Shown one piece after another: positions 43,618 through 52,841 of a stretch of 64,000 nt of DNA. Made by a program: the position numbers and the translations under genes. The DNA comes from CBDCCT01 sp965214995 (GTDB taxonomy: Bacteria > Deinococcota > Deinococci > Deinococcales > Trueperaceae): positions 4,960,001 to 5,024,000 of the forward strand of contig CBDCCT010000002.1 of the NCBI GenBank assembly GCA_965214995.1, written 5' to 3'. Position 1 is the first letter of the stretch, and every line of letters begins with the position of its first letter. The notes beneath the pieces are model-generated. The model did no database searches and had not been told where the DNA came from. It was given only the letters and a program-made list of their open reading frames with translations.

Positions 43618-44910
43618 CTAACGGCCGATCAGGTGCAACTGCTCTTGCCTTCCCCCTAGATAGGTAATTCGGCCGCCCGCGAAAGCCACGGTCTGTTCTG
43701 TCGCCATGCGAACAACTTGGCCACCCCATTCGGGCAGTGGCCGCTCGCAGTACATCTCGAATGAGAACATCGTGTCGTCGTGCAATGGGTAATCGCCCGT
43801 GCCTGGCAGGGACTGCTGGTTGTCGTACCGACCGATCATCGGCCCGGCCCCGTGGCCGTGGTAGCCGATCGGATGGGTGTAGACGCGACCCTCGATGTCG
43901 GCGGCGTTCATGGCGGCCAGGGTGGCGCGCAAAACATCATTGCCGGTACGGCCGACGACCATCTCGGCCGCCAGCAGGTCTTGCTGGTGGTTAGCGGTCG
44001 TCAGGGTGGCCGACATGCCGGCTGGCGCCGCCCGTTCCCCCAACTCGAGCACGTACGCGTTCTGCTGCGTGTCGGTGGCCAGCCCAAGGTAGTGCAGGCC
44101 GAAGTCGCAGTGCAGCAGGTCGCCGGGCATGATGACCTCGTTTGGCGTCGCGCCCATCGGCCCCAGGTCGGCGTCGCGGCGCTGGACGGACACCGACGGC
44201 TGGAACCAGCAGGTGAGCCCGAGGGCGCGGGTACGCTCGCGTAGCCACCAAGCTACGTCCGTGGCCTTTGTGACGCCTGCTTGGATCACGCGGCTGGAGA
44301 ACGCTTCGCGGATGAGGGCGTGCGCGATGAGGTTGTTCGTGTTGGCGGCGGCGAGTTCCTCAGGAAGACGGCTCTCGAGCCAGCCGACGGCGACGCGCTC
44401 GGCGCTCGTGGTGCGGGCGCCGAGGTCGGGGCCGAGCGCGTCCATGAGCTCGCGGTGTTCGGTGTAGGAGAGGCCGTCGCCGAAGGCGAACACCTCACTT
44501 GTGTTGATCCCGATCCGCTCCGGGTCGCGTTCGCGGACCACGCGCCGAAGGCACTCCGCCTGCGTCTCGCTTGCCAGCTCCGTCTGCGTCTTGTCCCAGA
44601 CGGATTGATAGGGGCCATCCAGGCCGACGCCCGCATTTGCGATCGCGAGTGCCTCGAACGACCCGTCTTCGGGGGCGTGGAAGACCAGAATGGTCCGGCG
44701 CCGCGCCGACATCATCGGCGCGGGCAGCAGGCTGAACAGCACGGGGTCCTCGTTGTACTCGCGGGCCGCCACGATCCACATGGCGAGTCCTTCGCGGCGC
44801 ATGACCATTGGGAGAACGCGCCCCAAGCGCCGCCGCAACCAATCGTTCGTCACCTCCGCCTGCCTGCGCAGCGGCAGGATAGCCTGGAAAGGTTCGTCGT
44901 GCTGGTTCAT
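43618..44910 (-). CDS. M24-family metallopeptidase (Xaa-Pro peptidase-like)
   Basis: A 430-aa enzyme of the pita-bread fold. The two-metal ligands are all visible in the C-terminal half: LLHCDFGLHYLGLATDTQ (two Asp), HPIGYHGHGAG (His), TMFSFEMYCERPL (Glu) and MATEQTVAF (Glu). The N-terminal ~180 residues form the creatinase-like domain. It may cleave an Xaa-Pro peptide or a related C-N bond. Its ATG overlaps the stop of the flavin-reductase-like gene (ATGA), so the two are one unit read leftward. Confidence 0.85.
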   Translation of the reverse strand: MNQHDEPFQAILPLRRQAEVTNDWLRRRLGRVLPMVMRREGLAMWIVAAREYNEDPVLFSLLPAPMMSARRRTILVFHAPEDGSFEALAIANAGVGLDGPYQSVWDKTQTELASETQAECLRRVVRERDPERIGINTSEVFAFGDGLSYTEHRELMDALGPDLGARTTSAERVAVGWLESRLPEELAAANTNNLIAHALIREAFSSRVIQAGVTKATDVAWWLRERTRALGLTCWFQPSVSVQRRDADLGPMGATPNEVIMPGDLLHCDFGLHYLGLATDTQQNAYVLELGERAAPAGMSATLTTANHQQDLLAAEMVVGRTGNDVLRATLAAMNAADIEGRVYTHPIGYHGHGAGPMIGRYDNQQSLPGTGDYPLHDDTMFSFEMYCERPLPEWGGQVVRMATEQTVAFAGGRITYLGGRQEQLHLIGR

Positions 44911-45539
44911 CTCCCTCCCGGGTGTCCGGTCTCGCGGTAAAGCTCGGGGGGGAGGACCTTCCGCTCGCCCTGTCCGAGGGCCTCATACGTGGAGCGGCCG
45001 TAGTAGGCGATCGCCGGAAGCCGGTCGGACGCCAGGAGGCGGCCGTCGAAAGCGTCTTCCCGGTAATGCAGGCGCAAGACTTCGCCGACGAAGAGGCTGT
45101 GATCGCCAGCCGGGAACTCGTCGCGGACGCGGCACTCGTAGCTCATCCAGGCGCACCGCAGGATGGGCACTCCGGCCTCGCCGGGGTCCCACTCGAGTCC
45201 CAGGCGCTCCAGCTTGTCGGGTACGTTGAGGCCGCTCAACAGGCCTGCGCCTGCGACGGCTTCGGCGTTCGCGAACGGTAGGAAGTTCACGACGAAACGG
45301 CCCGAAGCACGAATCAGGCTGTAGCTGTGCCGTTCCGGCGCCACTGCCACGCCGTAGAGGGGTGGCGTCTCGGAGAGTGCGGTATGCCAGCCCGCGCTCA
45401 TCACGTTCACGTCGGCACCGGAGCAACTGGTGACAACGGCGACCGCGCCCGGATAGTAGCCGAAGAAGCTCTCGTCGGCGGACACTTTTTTTTTAGTAAA
45501 GTTCTGGGGTGTCGTGGTCGTTTCTTGGGTCATAGGCAT
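44907..45539 (-). CDS. Flavin reductase-like FMN-binding protein
   Basis: About 210 aa. GYYPGAVAVVTSCSGADVNVMSAGWHTALS and VNFLPFANAEAVAGAG match the flavin reductase-like (split-barrel) family that binds FMN and reduces it with NAD(P)H or supplies reduced flavin to an oxygenase. ATG at 45539 (MPMTQET) is chosen over 45557, as neither has a strong ribosome site. It is the first gene of a leftward pair with the M24 peptidase. A poly-A-like run (ttttttttta) near the start codes KKK. Confidence 0.75.
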   Translation of the reverse strand: MPMTQETTTTPQNFTKKKVSADESFFGYYPGAVAVVTSCSGADVNVMSAGWHTALSETPPLYGVAVAPERHSYSLIRASGRFVVNFLPFANAEAVAGAGLLSGLNVPDKLERLGLEWDPGEAGVPILRCAWMSYECRVRDEFPAGDHSLFVGEVLRLHYREDAFDGRLLASDRLPAIAYYGRSTYEALGQGERKVLPPELYRETGHPGGR

Positions 45540-45648
45540 GTTGAGTCTACCGCGCATTTACTTAACTTTGTTCAATATCTTGACTTCCCTCAACATAGAC
45601 AACTATACTTTCGTATCCGCCACACGCCAGCGCGGACGATGGAGGATC
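45540..45648. promoter_or_regulatory. Divergent promoter region with possible operator
   Basis: Rightward promoter: TTGACT 45580-45585, 18 bp, TATACT 45604-45609. It overlaps GTTCAATATCTTGA at 45570-45583, which resembles GTTCAGTAAACTTGA found (minus strand) in the promoter of the XRE/cupin regulator near 52033-52047. The shared half-sites suggest that regulator may control both. Confidence 0.4.
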
Positions 45649-46836
45649 GTGAAACAGTCGGACGTCACGTTGGTCAAGCAGAAGCACGCACAACTCAACA
45701 GGCTGCTCCCCGGACTCGACGCCGATGCGTGGCTGGTCCTGACCCGCGAGCACAGCGACGCATCAACCCACCTGTTCGCCGGGATCGGGATGGTCGGGGA
45801 GTCCGCCTTTTTGTTCACGCGGGACGGCCGGAAGTATGCAGTCGTCGCGGACTACGATGTGACGCCCGTTGAGGTCAGCGGCGAGTTCCAGATCACTTCC
45901 TACGGCCAAGGTGGCTTCATGGCGCCCCTCTCCGAGTTACTCGAGGCGGTGGCCCCGCGGAGTCTGGCCTTGAACTTCAGCGAGGGTGACCCGCTGGCGG
46001 ACGGCCTGAGCGTGGGCATGCTCCACAAGCTGCGCAGCGCCTGGCCCGTCCCGGACTTTGACGGTCGCCTTCGCAGCAGCAAGACCATCCTTGACGCGCT
46101 CCGTAGCCAAAAAACTTCTGAGGAAATTCGGCGCATCCGCGAGGCTGTTCGCATTACCGAAACTGTGCTGGACGAAGTTGGCGACTTCCTCCAGCCGGGC
46201 CGGACGGAAATCGAGGTCACCGAGTTCGTCAAGGCGCGCCACCGCCACTACGGCGTCACCCATTCGTTTGGGGACGGTGCCAATGTCATGGTCGGCCATG
46301 TCGGCATCGGCCACCGGCCCGCGGGCGAGAGTCAGGTGACGGCCGGGGACGTGGTCGTGGTGGACATGGGGGTTTATTACGAAGGCTACACCAGCGACAT
46401 CCAGCGCACCTGGTACGTCCGCCGCCAGGGCGAAAGCGCCCCACCGCCTGAGGTTCAGCACCGCTTCGAGGTGGGCCGGGACGCCATGGAGAAGGTGTTC
46501 GTCGCCATGCGCCCCGGCGTGGCGGGCTGGGAGCTGGACAAGATAGCGCGCGACCACCAGGCCGCGAACGGCGTCAAGCCCTATACCCACGCCCTGGGGC
46601 ACCAGATCGGCCGCTCCGTGCATGACGGCGGCACCACCCTCGCTCCGCTGAACCCGCGCTACGGCGAGCGCGGCAAACCGGCCGTCCGCGTGAACGAGGT
46701 CTATACGGTTGAGCCGGTCGTCCACGGCCGCACCGGCGTCGACGGCCCGCCCGTCGGCCACGAGCAGAACGTGCTGGTCACCAAAGACGGTGTAGAGGTG
46801 CTGAGCACCCCCCCGCGCGAGATGCCGCTGGTGTGA
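45649..46836 (+). CDS. M24-family metallopeptidase (Xaa-Pro dipeptidase-like)
   Basis: A 395-aa protein. N-terminal domain ~1-160 (AWLVLTREHSDAS), catalytic domain with VVVVDMGVYYEGYTSDIQRTW (two Asp), THALGHQIGRSVHDGG (His), VYTVEPVVHG (Glu) and VGHEQNVLVT (Glu), so a complete metal site. Start: GTG 45649, placed 3 bp after GGAGGA; an open frame from 45514 runs through the promoter and is rejected. It is divergent from the other M24 gene and leads into the peptide importer, so it probably processes the imported dipeptide-like substrate. Confidence 0.87.
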   Translation: MKQSDVTLVKQKHAQLNRLLPGLDADAWLVLTREHSDASTHLFAGIGMVGESAFLFTRDGRKYAVVADYDVTPVEVSGEFQITSYGQGGFMAPLSELLEAVAPRSLALNFSEGDPLADGLSVGMLHKLRSAWPVPDFDGRLRSSKTILDALRSQKTSEEIRRIREAVRITETVLDEVGDFLQPGRTEIEVTEFVKARHRHYGVTHSFGDGANVMVGHVGIGHRPAGESQVTAGDVVVVDMGVYYEGYTSDIQRTWYVRRQGESAPPPEVQHRFEVGRDAMEKVFVAMRPGVAGWELDKIARDHQAANGVKPYTHALGHQIGRSVHDGGTTLAPLNPRYGERGKPAVRVNEVYTVEPVVHGRTGVDGPPVGHEQNVLVTKDGVEVLSTPPREMPLV

Positions 46837-46915
46837 AGCCGCCGCGCCCTCCGCTGGCGCACGCCCGTCCGCCCCGCCACCTTTTGTCCTCGCCCCCCGT
46901 ACCCGGAGGTACCGC

Positions 46916-48421
46916 ATGTCCCATATCACCCGCACGCTGATCGCGCTCGTGCTCGGCCTGATGCTCAGCCTCGGCGCCGCCCAGACCACCCTCGTCGTCG
47001 GCACCGTGGCGGAGGCGTCGGACCTCGACCCCCGCACCACCTACGACGTCTACTCCTACCAGCGGATGTACCCCATCATGGAGCCGCTGCTGGTGTTCGA
47101 CACCGACCTGTCCTACAAACCGCGCCTGGCCGAGAGCTGGGAGTGGGCCGAGGACAACAGCTCGATCACCTTCGATCTGCGCGAGGGCGTGACCTTCCAC
47201 CACGGCCGCGAGTTCACGGCCGAGGACGTGAAGTATACCTTCGATTGGGTGCTGAACCCGGAGAACCCGGCCGCCAACCCAGGCTTGTACGAGGACATTC
47301 GGGAGGTCGAGATCATCGATCCTCATACGGTACGCTTCCACCTGAGCGGCAATAACGCGTTCATCCTGAACTACATCGCCCGGCTGCACATCGTGCCCGC
47401 CGACCGGGGCGACGACGAGGCGTTCGGCCGCGAGCCCGTGGGCACCGGCCCGTTCGTGTTCGAGTCTTGGTCGCGCGACGACCGCATGGTGCTGAGCGCG
47501 TTCGAGGACTACTGGGGCGGCCGCGCCAACGTCGACCGCGTCGAGTTCCGCCCGATCACCGAGGACGCCACGCGTCTCTTGGCTTTCGAAGCCGGCGAGC
47601 TCGACCTGTACCACGGCCAGGTGGTGCCGGGCGAGGTGCCGCGACTTGAAGAGAGCAGCGACGTCGAGGTGCAGCGCGTCACCGGCCTGGGTCACGCCTA
47701 CGTAGGCATGAACCTGCGTAACGACGCCCTGAGTGATATGCGTGTTCGTCAGGCGATCAGCCACCTGCTGCCGCGCGAGGCGATCGTCGAGCGCAGCTAT
47801 CAGGGCATCGGCTCGGTCAGCCACGGCCCGATCTCGCCCGAGACCGTCTTCTACAGCGAGGACATCCCCAGGTACGAGTACGACGTCGAGCGCGCCCGCG
47901 CGCTCCTGGACGAAGCCGGGATCGAGAACCTGTCGCTCCGCCTGCACACGAACGAGAACCCGGTCCGTCCCCAGATCGCTGAGGTGCTGCAGTTCGAAGC
48001 CGCCAAGGTCGGAATCGACATCGACATCACCGTCGAAGAGTTCGGCGCCTTTATTGACCGAATCATGGACACCGAGACCGCCGACTTCGACCTGTTCATC
48101 CTGGGTTGGAGCGGCAACGTCGATCCGAACTACGCCATGTTCGAGCTGTTCCACAGCGAGGGCGGCAGCAATTTTACCGCCTACGGCAACGACCGCCTGG
48201 ACGAGCTCCTGGAGCAGGGTCGCCGCCTCCCGCCGAACAGCCCGGAGAGCATCGCGGTATACCAGGAGGCGCAGAAGATCCTGATGGCCGACGCGCCGTT
48301 CGCCTTTATCAACAACACGGAGGAAATAGGCGTCAACCAATCCTGGATCGCCGGCTGGGAGATTCACCCCTACGCCAGCGCCACCTTCCAGGACCTGCAC
48401 GAGGTCACCAAGGACCGCTGA
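46916..48421 (+). CDS. ABC transporter substrate-binding protein, peptide/opine type (SBP family 5)
   Basis: A 501-aa secreted protein. Signal peptide ~1-22 (LIALVLGLMLSLGAAQ). ITFDLREGVTFHHGREFTAEDVKYTF is the family-5 entry motif, and MRVRQAISHLLPREAIVERS and FDLFILGWSGNVDPNY are further landmarks. It lies 79 bp after the M24 peptidase and feeds the two permeases downstream. It is shorter than the 32549 protein and only distantly similar. Confidence 0.9.
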   Translation: MSHITRTLIALVLGLMLSLGAAQTTLVVGTVAEASDLDPRTTYDVYSYQRMYPIMEPLLVFDTDLSYKPRLAESWEWAEDNSSITFDLREGVTFHHGREFTAEDVKYTFDWVLNPENPAANPGLYEDIREVEIIDPHTVRFHLSGNNAFILNYIARLHIVPADRGDDEAFGREPVGTGPFVFESWSRDDRMVLSAFEDYWGGRANVDRVEFRPITEDATRLLAFEAGELDLYHGQVVPGEVPRLEESSDVEVQRVTGLGHAYVGMNLRNDALSDMRVRQAISHLLPREAIVERSYQGIGSVSHGPISPETVFYSEDIPRYEYDVERARALLDEAGIENLSLRLHTNENPVRPQIAEVLQFEAAKVGIDIDITVEEFGAFIDRIMDTETADFDLFILGWSGNVDPNYAMFELFHSEGGSNFTAYGNDRLDELLEQGRRLPPNSPESIAVYQEAQKILMADAPFAFINNTEEIGVNQSWIAGWEIHPYASATFQDLHEVTKDR

Positions 48422-48451
48422 CCACGCTGACCACGGCCGAATCGCTTGAAC

Positions 48452-48479
48452 GTGGACGGGCTCCGTTTGGCCCGTCCAC
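48452..48479. terminator. 10-bp hairpin between binding protein and permease genes
   Basis: GTGGACGGGC (48452-48461) pairs exactly with GCCCGTCCAC (48470-48479), loop 8 nt, 30 bp after the binding-protein stop. As in the other two transporter operons here, it probably sets unequal expression. Confidence 0.6.
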
Positions 48480-48584
48480 CGGAATCCTGGGCGCGCCCAC
48501 CCGTAACGGCGCTGTCTCTCAGCCGTCGCCCGCGGACGCCGTGACGTATGTTCCACCCCTGAATACCCCGACCAGGTCCAACTC

Positions 48585-49568
48585 ATGATCCGCTACATCC
48601 TCAAACGCGCCGTCGCCCTGCTGTTCACGCTGCTCGGCGTATCGGTGATCGTGTTCCTGCTGGTGCATCTCGCGCCCGGCGATCCGGTCCGCATCATGCT
48701 GGGCGAGCAGGCTCGGCCGACCGACGTCGAGCGCTTGAACCGCATCTACGGCTTCGACCGCCCCCTGCCCGTCCAGTACGCCCGGTGGATCGGCAACGCC
48801 CTCCGCGGCGACCTGGGCGTCTCGATCCGCTCGCAGACCTCGGTGCTCGAGCTCGTCGCCCAGCGGCTGCCCGCTACCGTCGAGCTTGCCGTCGCCTCTC
48901 TCGTCCTGGCGGTCCTGATCGGCATCCCGCTGGGGGTGCTGGCCGCGGTGACCCGCAACACCCCGATCGACTTCGCCAGCATGATCGCCGCCCTTATCGG
49001 CGTGGCCGCGCCCAACTTCTGGGTCGGCCTGATCTTGCTGAGCACCGTCGCCGCTAACGTCGGCTGGATCCCCGTGTTCGGACGCGGCCCGGGCGTGATC
49101 GAGGCGCTCGCCGCGCTCTTCACGCGCTTCGAGGTCGGCCCCCTGTACGATGCGCTCCGACACCTCCTGCTGCCCGCCATCGCGATCGGCACCAGCATTA
49201 TGGCGCTCATCACGCGCCTCACCCGCTCGACCATGCTCGAGGTGCTGAACTTAGACTACGTTCGCACCGCCCGCGCCAAGGGTTTGCGCCGCGTCCGGGT
49301 CGTGTTCGTCCACGCGCTGCGCAACGCGCTCCTGCCGGTCGTCACCGTTATCGGCGTGCAGTTCGGAGCGCTCCTGGGAGGCGCCATCGTCACCGAGGTG
49401 GTGTTCGCCTGGCCCGGCATTGGTAGGCTCATCGTCGATTCGATCTCGCAACGCGACTTCCCGGTCGTCCAGGGCAGCATCCTGCTGCTGGCCGCCGTGT
49501 TCGTGCTGGTCAACCTGGTTGTCGACCTCTCGTACGGACTGATCAACCCGAGGATCCGCTATGACTAG
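48585..49568 (+). CDS. Peptide ABC transporter permease, DppB type
   Basis: A 327-aa permease starting MIRYILKRAVALLFTLLGVSV, with the conserved LVHLAPGDPVRIMLG. The EAA loop LNLDYVRTARAKGLRRVRVVFVHALRNALLP is canonical. About six helices. It overlaps the DppC-type start by 8 bp. Codon use is strongly GC-ended, like its neighbours 46.9-51.4 kb. Confidence 0.92.
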   Translation: MIRYILKRAVALLFTLLGVSVIVFLLVHLAPGDPVRIMLGEQARPTDVERLNRIYGFDRPLPVQYARWIGNALRGDLGVSIRSQTSVLELVAQRLPATVELAVASLVLAVLIGIPLGVLAAVTRNTPIDFASMIAALIGVAAPNFWVGLILLSTVAANVGWIPVFGRGPGVIEALAALFTRFEVGPLYDALRHLLLPAIAIGTSIMALITRLTRSTMLEVLNLDYVRTARAKGLRRVRVVFVHALRNALLPVVTVIGVQFGALLGGAIVTEVVFAWPGIGRLIVDSISQRDFPVVQGSILLLAAVFVLVNLVVDLSYGLINPRIRYD

Positions 49569-50457
49569 CGCCGGACCCAGCGCGCTCCCCGTCCGCCGCG
49601 CGCGCCTGCCGCGCGCGCTACGCAACGTCAACATTGTCGTCGGCGGCAGCCTCATCGCGCTGCTGGTGGCGGTCGCTACCTTCGCCCCCTGGCTCACGCC
49701 TATGGACCCGGCCGCGCAAGACCTGTGGACGCGCTACGAGGTGCCCCACGGGCTGCGCGTCGACGGCGAGTGGAACACCAAGTACATCCTCGGCGCGGAC
49801 GAGTTGGGCCGCGACGTAGCCAGCCGCCTGATCATGGGCGCCCGCGTCTCGCTGGCGGTGGGGTTTATCGCCACCGGCCTGTCGCTGGTCTTCGGCGTGC
49901 TTTTCGGCGCGGTCGCCGGTTACGCCGGCGGCTGGATCGACGACGTGATCATGCGCGTCATGGACGTGCTGCTGGCCCTACCCGGCATCCTGCTCGCGAT
50001 TGCCATCGTTGCCGCGCTCGGCCCGAGCATCGTCAACGCCATGCTGGCTATCGCGGTGGTCCGCATTCCGACCATGGCGCGCGTGGTGCGTAGCGAGGTG
50101 CTGGCCCTGCGCGAGGCGGAGTTCGTCGAGTCCATCCGCGCTCTGGGCGGCTCGCACGCCCGCATCGTGTTCAAACACATCCTGATGAACGCCTGGGCGC
50201 CCGCGCTGGTACTGAGCACCCTGGGCATGGGCACGGCGATCGTGGCCGAGGCCTCCCTCAGTTTTTTAGGCCTCGGCACCCAGCCGCCCGACATCAGCTG
50301 GGGCCGGATGCTCAGCGTCGGCCGCGAGGCTATTCGCAGCGCGCCGCACGTGACGCTGTACCCGGGAATCGCCATCACCATCACCGTGCTGGCGTTCAGC
50401 CTGCTGGGGGACGGCCTGCGCGACCTGTTCGACAGCCGCCTCCGGGGCAGGGAGTGA
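49561..50457 (+). CDS. Peptide ABC transporter permease, DppC type
   Basis: A 298-aa permease. GADELGRDVASRLIMGARVSL is the OppC-type motif, and the EAA loop is LREAEFVESIRALGGSHARIVFKHILMN. The C-terminal GDGLRDLFDSRLRG is the usual ending. No ATPase gene follows; instead a DMT exporter starts 32 bp later. Confidence 0.92.
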   Translation: MTSAGPSALPVRRARLPRALRNVNIVVGGSLIALLVAVATFAPWLTPMDPAAQDLWTRYEVPHGLRVDGEWNTKYILGADELGRDVASRLIMGARVSLAVGFIATGLSLVFGVLFGAVAGYAGGWIDDVIMRVMDVLLALPGILLAIAIVAALGPSIVNAMLAIAVVRIPTMARVVRSEVLALREAEFVESIRALGGSHARIVFKHILMNAWAPALVLSTLGMGTAIVAEASLSFLGLGTQPPDISWGRMLSVGREAIRSAPHVTLYPGIAITITVLAFSLLGDGLRDLFDSRLRGRE

Positions 50458-50488
50458 CGCCCCCGGAAACCGCGCCGCGGGGCGCCGC

Positions 50489-51415
50489 GTGACGCGGCCC
50501 GTCGCGCTGGGCGGCGTCGTCGGCATCTCCTTCTCCGCTATCTTTGTCGCCTTGGCCGACGTTTCGCCCTCGACCTCGGCGTTCCTGCGGTTCGCCTTCG
50601 CGCTACCAGCGCTACTCCTGGTGGCCTGGCGCCGCGGCGCTCTGCGCGGCCTGGACCGGAGCGGGGCGCGGTACGCGCTGCTGGCCGGTGGCGTTTTTGC
50701 GCTGAACATTACGGTCTGGCACTCCAACATCGACGTGATCGGCACGGGCCTGTCGACGGTGATGGGCAACGCCCAGGTCTTGTTCATCGGTGTACTGGCC
50801 TGGTTGCTGTACGGCGAGCGCCCAACGCGCTTGGCGTTGGCGCTCATCCCGGTGATGCTGTTCGGCGTGGTGCTGCTGAGCGGCCTCATCGGTGTCGGCG
50901 CGACGACGGGCCGCCCGCTCCTGGGCGCGGTGCTGGGCGTCGCCACCGCGCTCCTCAACGCCACCTGGTTCCTACTGTTCCGCGAGGCCACCCGCCGCAC
51001 CCGCCGGACGGCGGGAGCGCTGGCGCTCCTTACAGGCGCCGCCGCGGTCGTGTCGTTGGCGGCCTCGTTTACTGATCCCGGCTTCTCGCTCGGGCTGCCC
51101 GCGGCGTCCTACGGCTGGTTGCTCGTGCTCGCGGTCGTCTCACAGGTGTTCGGCTGGCTGTTTATCTCGCCCGCGCTGGGGCATCTGCCCGCTCTGGAGG
51201 TGACGATCCTGCTCCTGCTGCAGCCCTCGCTGACGCTGGTGTGGGACGCGCTCATTTTTGATGAGTCGCACGGGCCGCTCCAGTGGACGGGCGTGGCGAT
51301 CCTTCTGGGGTGCATCGCGCTCCTGAACCGCCACGGCAGCACGCGTCCCGCCCCCGCGCCAGACGTGGCGCCCCTCCCGGACGAGCGTCGGCCCGCTCTC
51401 GTCGGGAGGGAATGA
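50489..51415 (+). CDS. EamA/DMT-superfamily transporter
   Basis: A 308-aa membrane protein with about ten hydrophobic segments in two EamA repeats (ALGGVVGISFSAIFVALADV at the start; the second begins near RPLLGAVLGVATALLNATWF). GTG start. DMT carriers export amino acids or small metabolites; next to a peptide importer and two peptidases, it could remove surplus amino acids, which is an inference. It converges on the XRE/cupin gene with adjacent stops. Confidence 0.85.
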   Translation: MTRPVALGGVVGISFSAIFVALADVSPSTSAFLRFAFALPALLLVAWRRGALRGLDRSGARYALLAGGVFALNITVWHSNIDVIGTGLSTVMGNAQVLFIGVLAWLLYGERPTRLALALIPVMLFGVVLLSGLIGVGATTGRPLLGAVLGVATALLNATWFLLFREATRRTRRTAGALALLTGAAAVVSLAASFTDPGFSLGLPAASYGWLLVLAVVSQVFGWLFISPALGHLPALEVTILLLLQPSLTLVWDALIFDESHGPLQWTGVAILLGCIALLNRHGSTRPAPAPDVAPLPDERRPALVGRE

Positions 51416-51979
51416 TCAGCTGTGGAACCAGGTGTTCGGTGCACTGATAGTCAGGAGTTCGGCAACGTCGTCCCCGTCGTTCCGGTACACGTGCGACAGC
51501 GCGCTGGGGTAGAAAGCGGCGTCGCCCTCGCCGAGACGCTCGAACGCGCCGCCGTCGACCGACAGGCCAATCCGCCCGTGCAGCACCATCACGAACTCCT
51601 CGCCAGCGTGACCGCGGTCGTTGGCGTGGTGGGTGCCCACCTCCAGGCGCAGCCAGACCGGCTGAATCCGCCGATGCATGTCGCGCACCAGCAGCATGGC
51701 GTCCACGCCCTCGGCGAAACCGTTCAGCCGCGCCCTGTCGTCGTGGCGCACGATTTGGATCAGGCTGCGACTCCGTTCGCTGGGCAGGAAGTCGTCGACC
51801 GTCAGATCGTAGATGCCCGCCAGGCGCTGCAGCCGCTTGGCCGAGATGTTGGTCTTGCCGTTCTCGAGCATCGAGATGAACGACTTCGACAACCCCGTCA
51901 GCTTCGCCACGTCCGCGAGCGTATAGTTCCTGGCCAACCGAACGGCGCGTAGGCGGTGCCCCAGGTGGTCGCTACTCAC
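51416..51979 (-). CDS. XRE-family regulator with C-terminal cupin sensor domain
   Basis: A 187-aa transcription factor. Residues ~8-62 are a Cro/C1-type HTH (LRAVRLARNYTLADVAKLTG, KSFISMLENGK). Residues ~105-185 form a cupin beta-barrel (GHAGEEFVMVLHGRIGLSVDG, GDAAFYPSALSHVYRNDGDD) that in relatives binds amino-acid or polyamine ligands. It likely controls the peptidase/importer block and itself. Confidence 0.88.
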   Translation of the reverse strand: MSSDHLGHRLRAVRLARNYTLADVAKLTGLSKSFISMLENGKTNISAKRLQRLAGIYDLTVDDFLPSERSRSLIQIVRHDDRARLNGFAEGVDAMLLVRDMHRRIQPVWLRLEVGTHHANDRGHAGEEFVMVLHGRIGLSVDGGAFERLGEGDAAFYPSALSHVYRNDGDDVAELLTISAPNTWFHS

Positions 51980-52020
51980 GGCGCGGCCCCAAGCGCCCCG
52001 AGCACCGCCATTTCAAATAA

Positions 52021-52047
52021 CTGAACATATTATCAAGTTTACTGAAC
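52021..52047 (-). promoter_or_regulatory. Candidate operator/promoter of the XRE/cupin gene
   Basis: The AT-rich sequence just upstream of the regulator start has two CTGAAC repeats (52021 and 52042) and, on the minus strand, GTTCAGTAAACTTGATAATA with a -10-like TGATAATAT. It resembles the site at 45570-45583, which fits autoregulation. Confidence 0.4.
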
Positions 52048-52164
52048 TATAGAGACCTTTTGATGAGAACGCAAATTTTTTGCCTCCTAAAACTCGAGCT
52101 TTGTGACTTTCACGGACGATGCGCTGCTTTAGGTCATAGTTACCTCGCTTTATGGCACCTTTTT

Positions 52165-52816
52165 CTAAGGCACGACGGCCAACGTGCCTTCGCGCACGCG
52201 CGCCCAGTGCGCTTGGGTAATCTGTCTGGCGCGGTCGCCGTCTCCGGCAAGCACCGCCTCAAAGGTTTCGCGGTGGTCGCTCACCGACATCACTTTGTTG
52301 ATTCTCGAGGTGATGACATGTAGCCGTTGAACCTGCTCCCATAAGTTGGTGAGCGACCGCACGAGCTTTTCGTTTTTCGAGGCGGTGCGCAAGGCCTCGT
52401 GAAATCGCTCGTCCGCGCTGGTAAATGCAGCGACGTCGCCGCTCTCAAAAGCATCTTCCATAGCTTTCGAAGCTGCCCTTAACACTCGGATATCGGCCTC
52501 TGTCGCGTTTTTCGAGGCGAGCTTGGCAGCCATTCCCCTCTAAACCCTCGGACATCTCGTAAACCTCTCTCACTTCGGTCTTGGTCGGGATTTTGACGTA
52601 GGTGCCCTTGTAGGAGACACTCTCGAGCAATCCCTCGGTGGTCAGCCTGCGAATAGCCTCGCGCACGGGTGTGCGGCTCATCCCTAGCTGCTTAGCTTGG
52701 TTTGTTTCAGAAATGGGGTAACCCGGATGTAGACGGAAGGTGAGGATAGCGCTACGAATCGCCTCGTAAGCGCGCTCTGAGTTAACTCCCTCTAGCAGTG
52801 AGCTTGAGGTTGCCAC
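52165..52816 (-). pseudogene. GntR/FCD-family repressor with one frameshift
   Basis: From GTG 52816 (AGGAGG upstream) the winged-helix domain is intact (SERAYEAIRSAILTFRLHPG, MSRTPVREAIRRLTTEGLLE). After EMSEGLEG the frame breaks at a GGGG run near 52546; one G fewer would continue MAAKLASKNATEADIRVLRA and the FCD ligand domain (FTSADERFHEALRTASKNEK, DHRETFEAVLAGDGDRAR). It may be truly broken or a homopolymer error. It is divergent from the amidohydrolase, its likely target. Confidence 0.75.
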
Positions 52817-52841
52817 CGATTTACCTCCTGAAAATCTTCAA

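Noticed and set aside
46778..48586. 602-codon minus-strand open frame opposite the binding-protein gene
   Set aside because: A shadow of a high-GC gene: the plus strand encodes a clear substrate-binding protein with a signal peptide.
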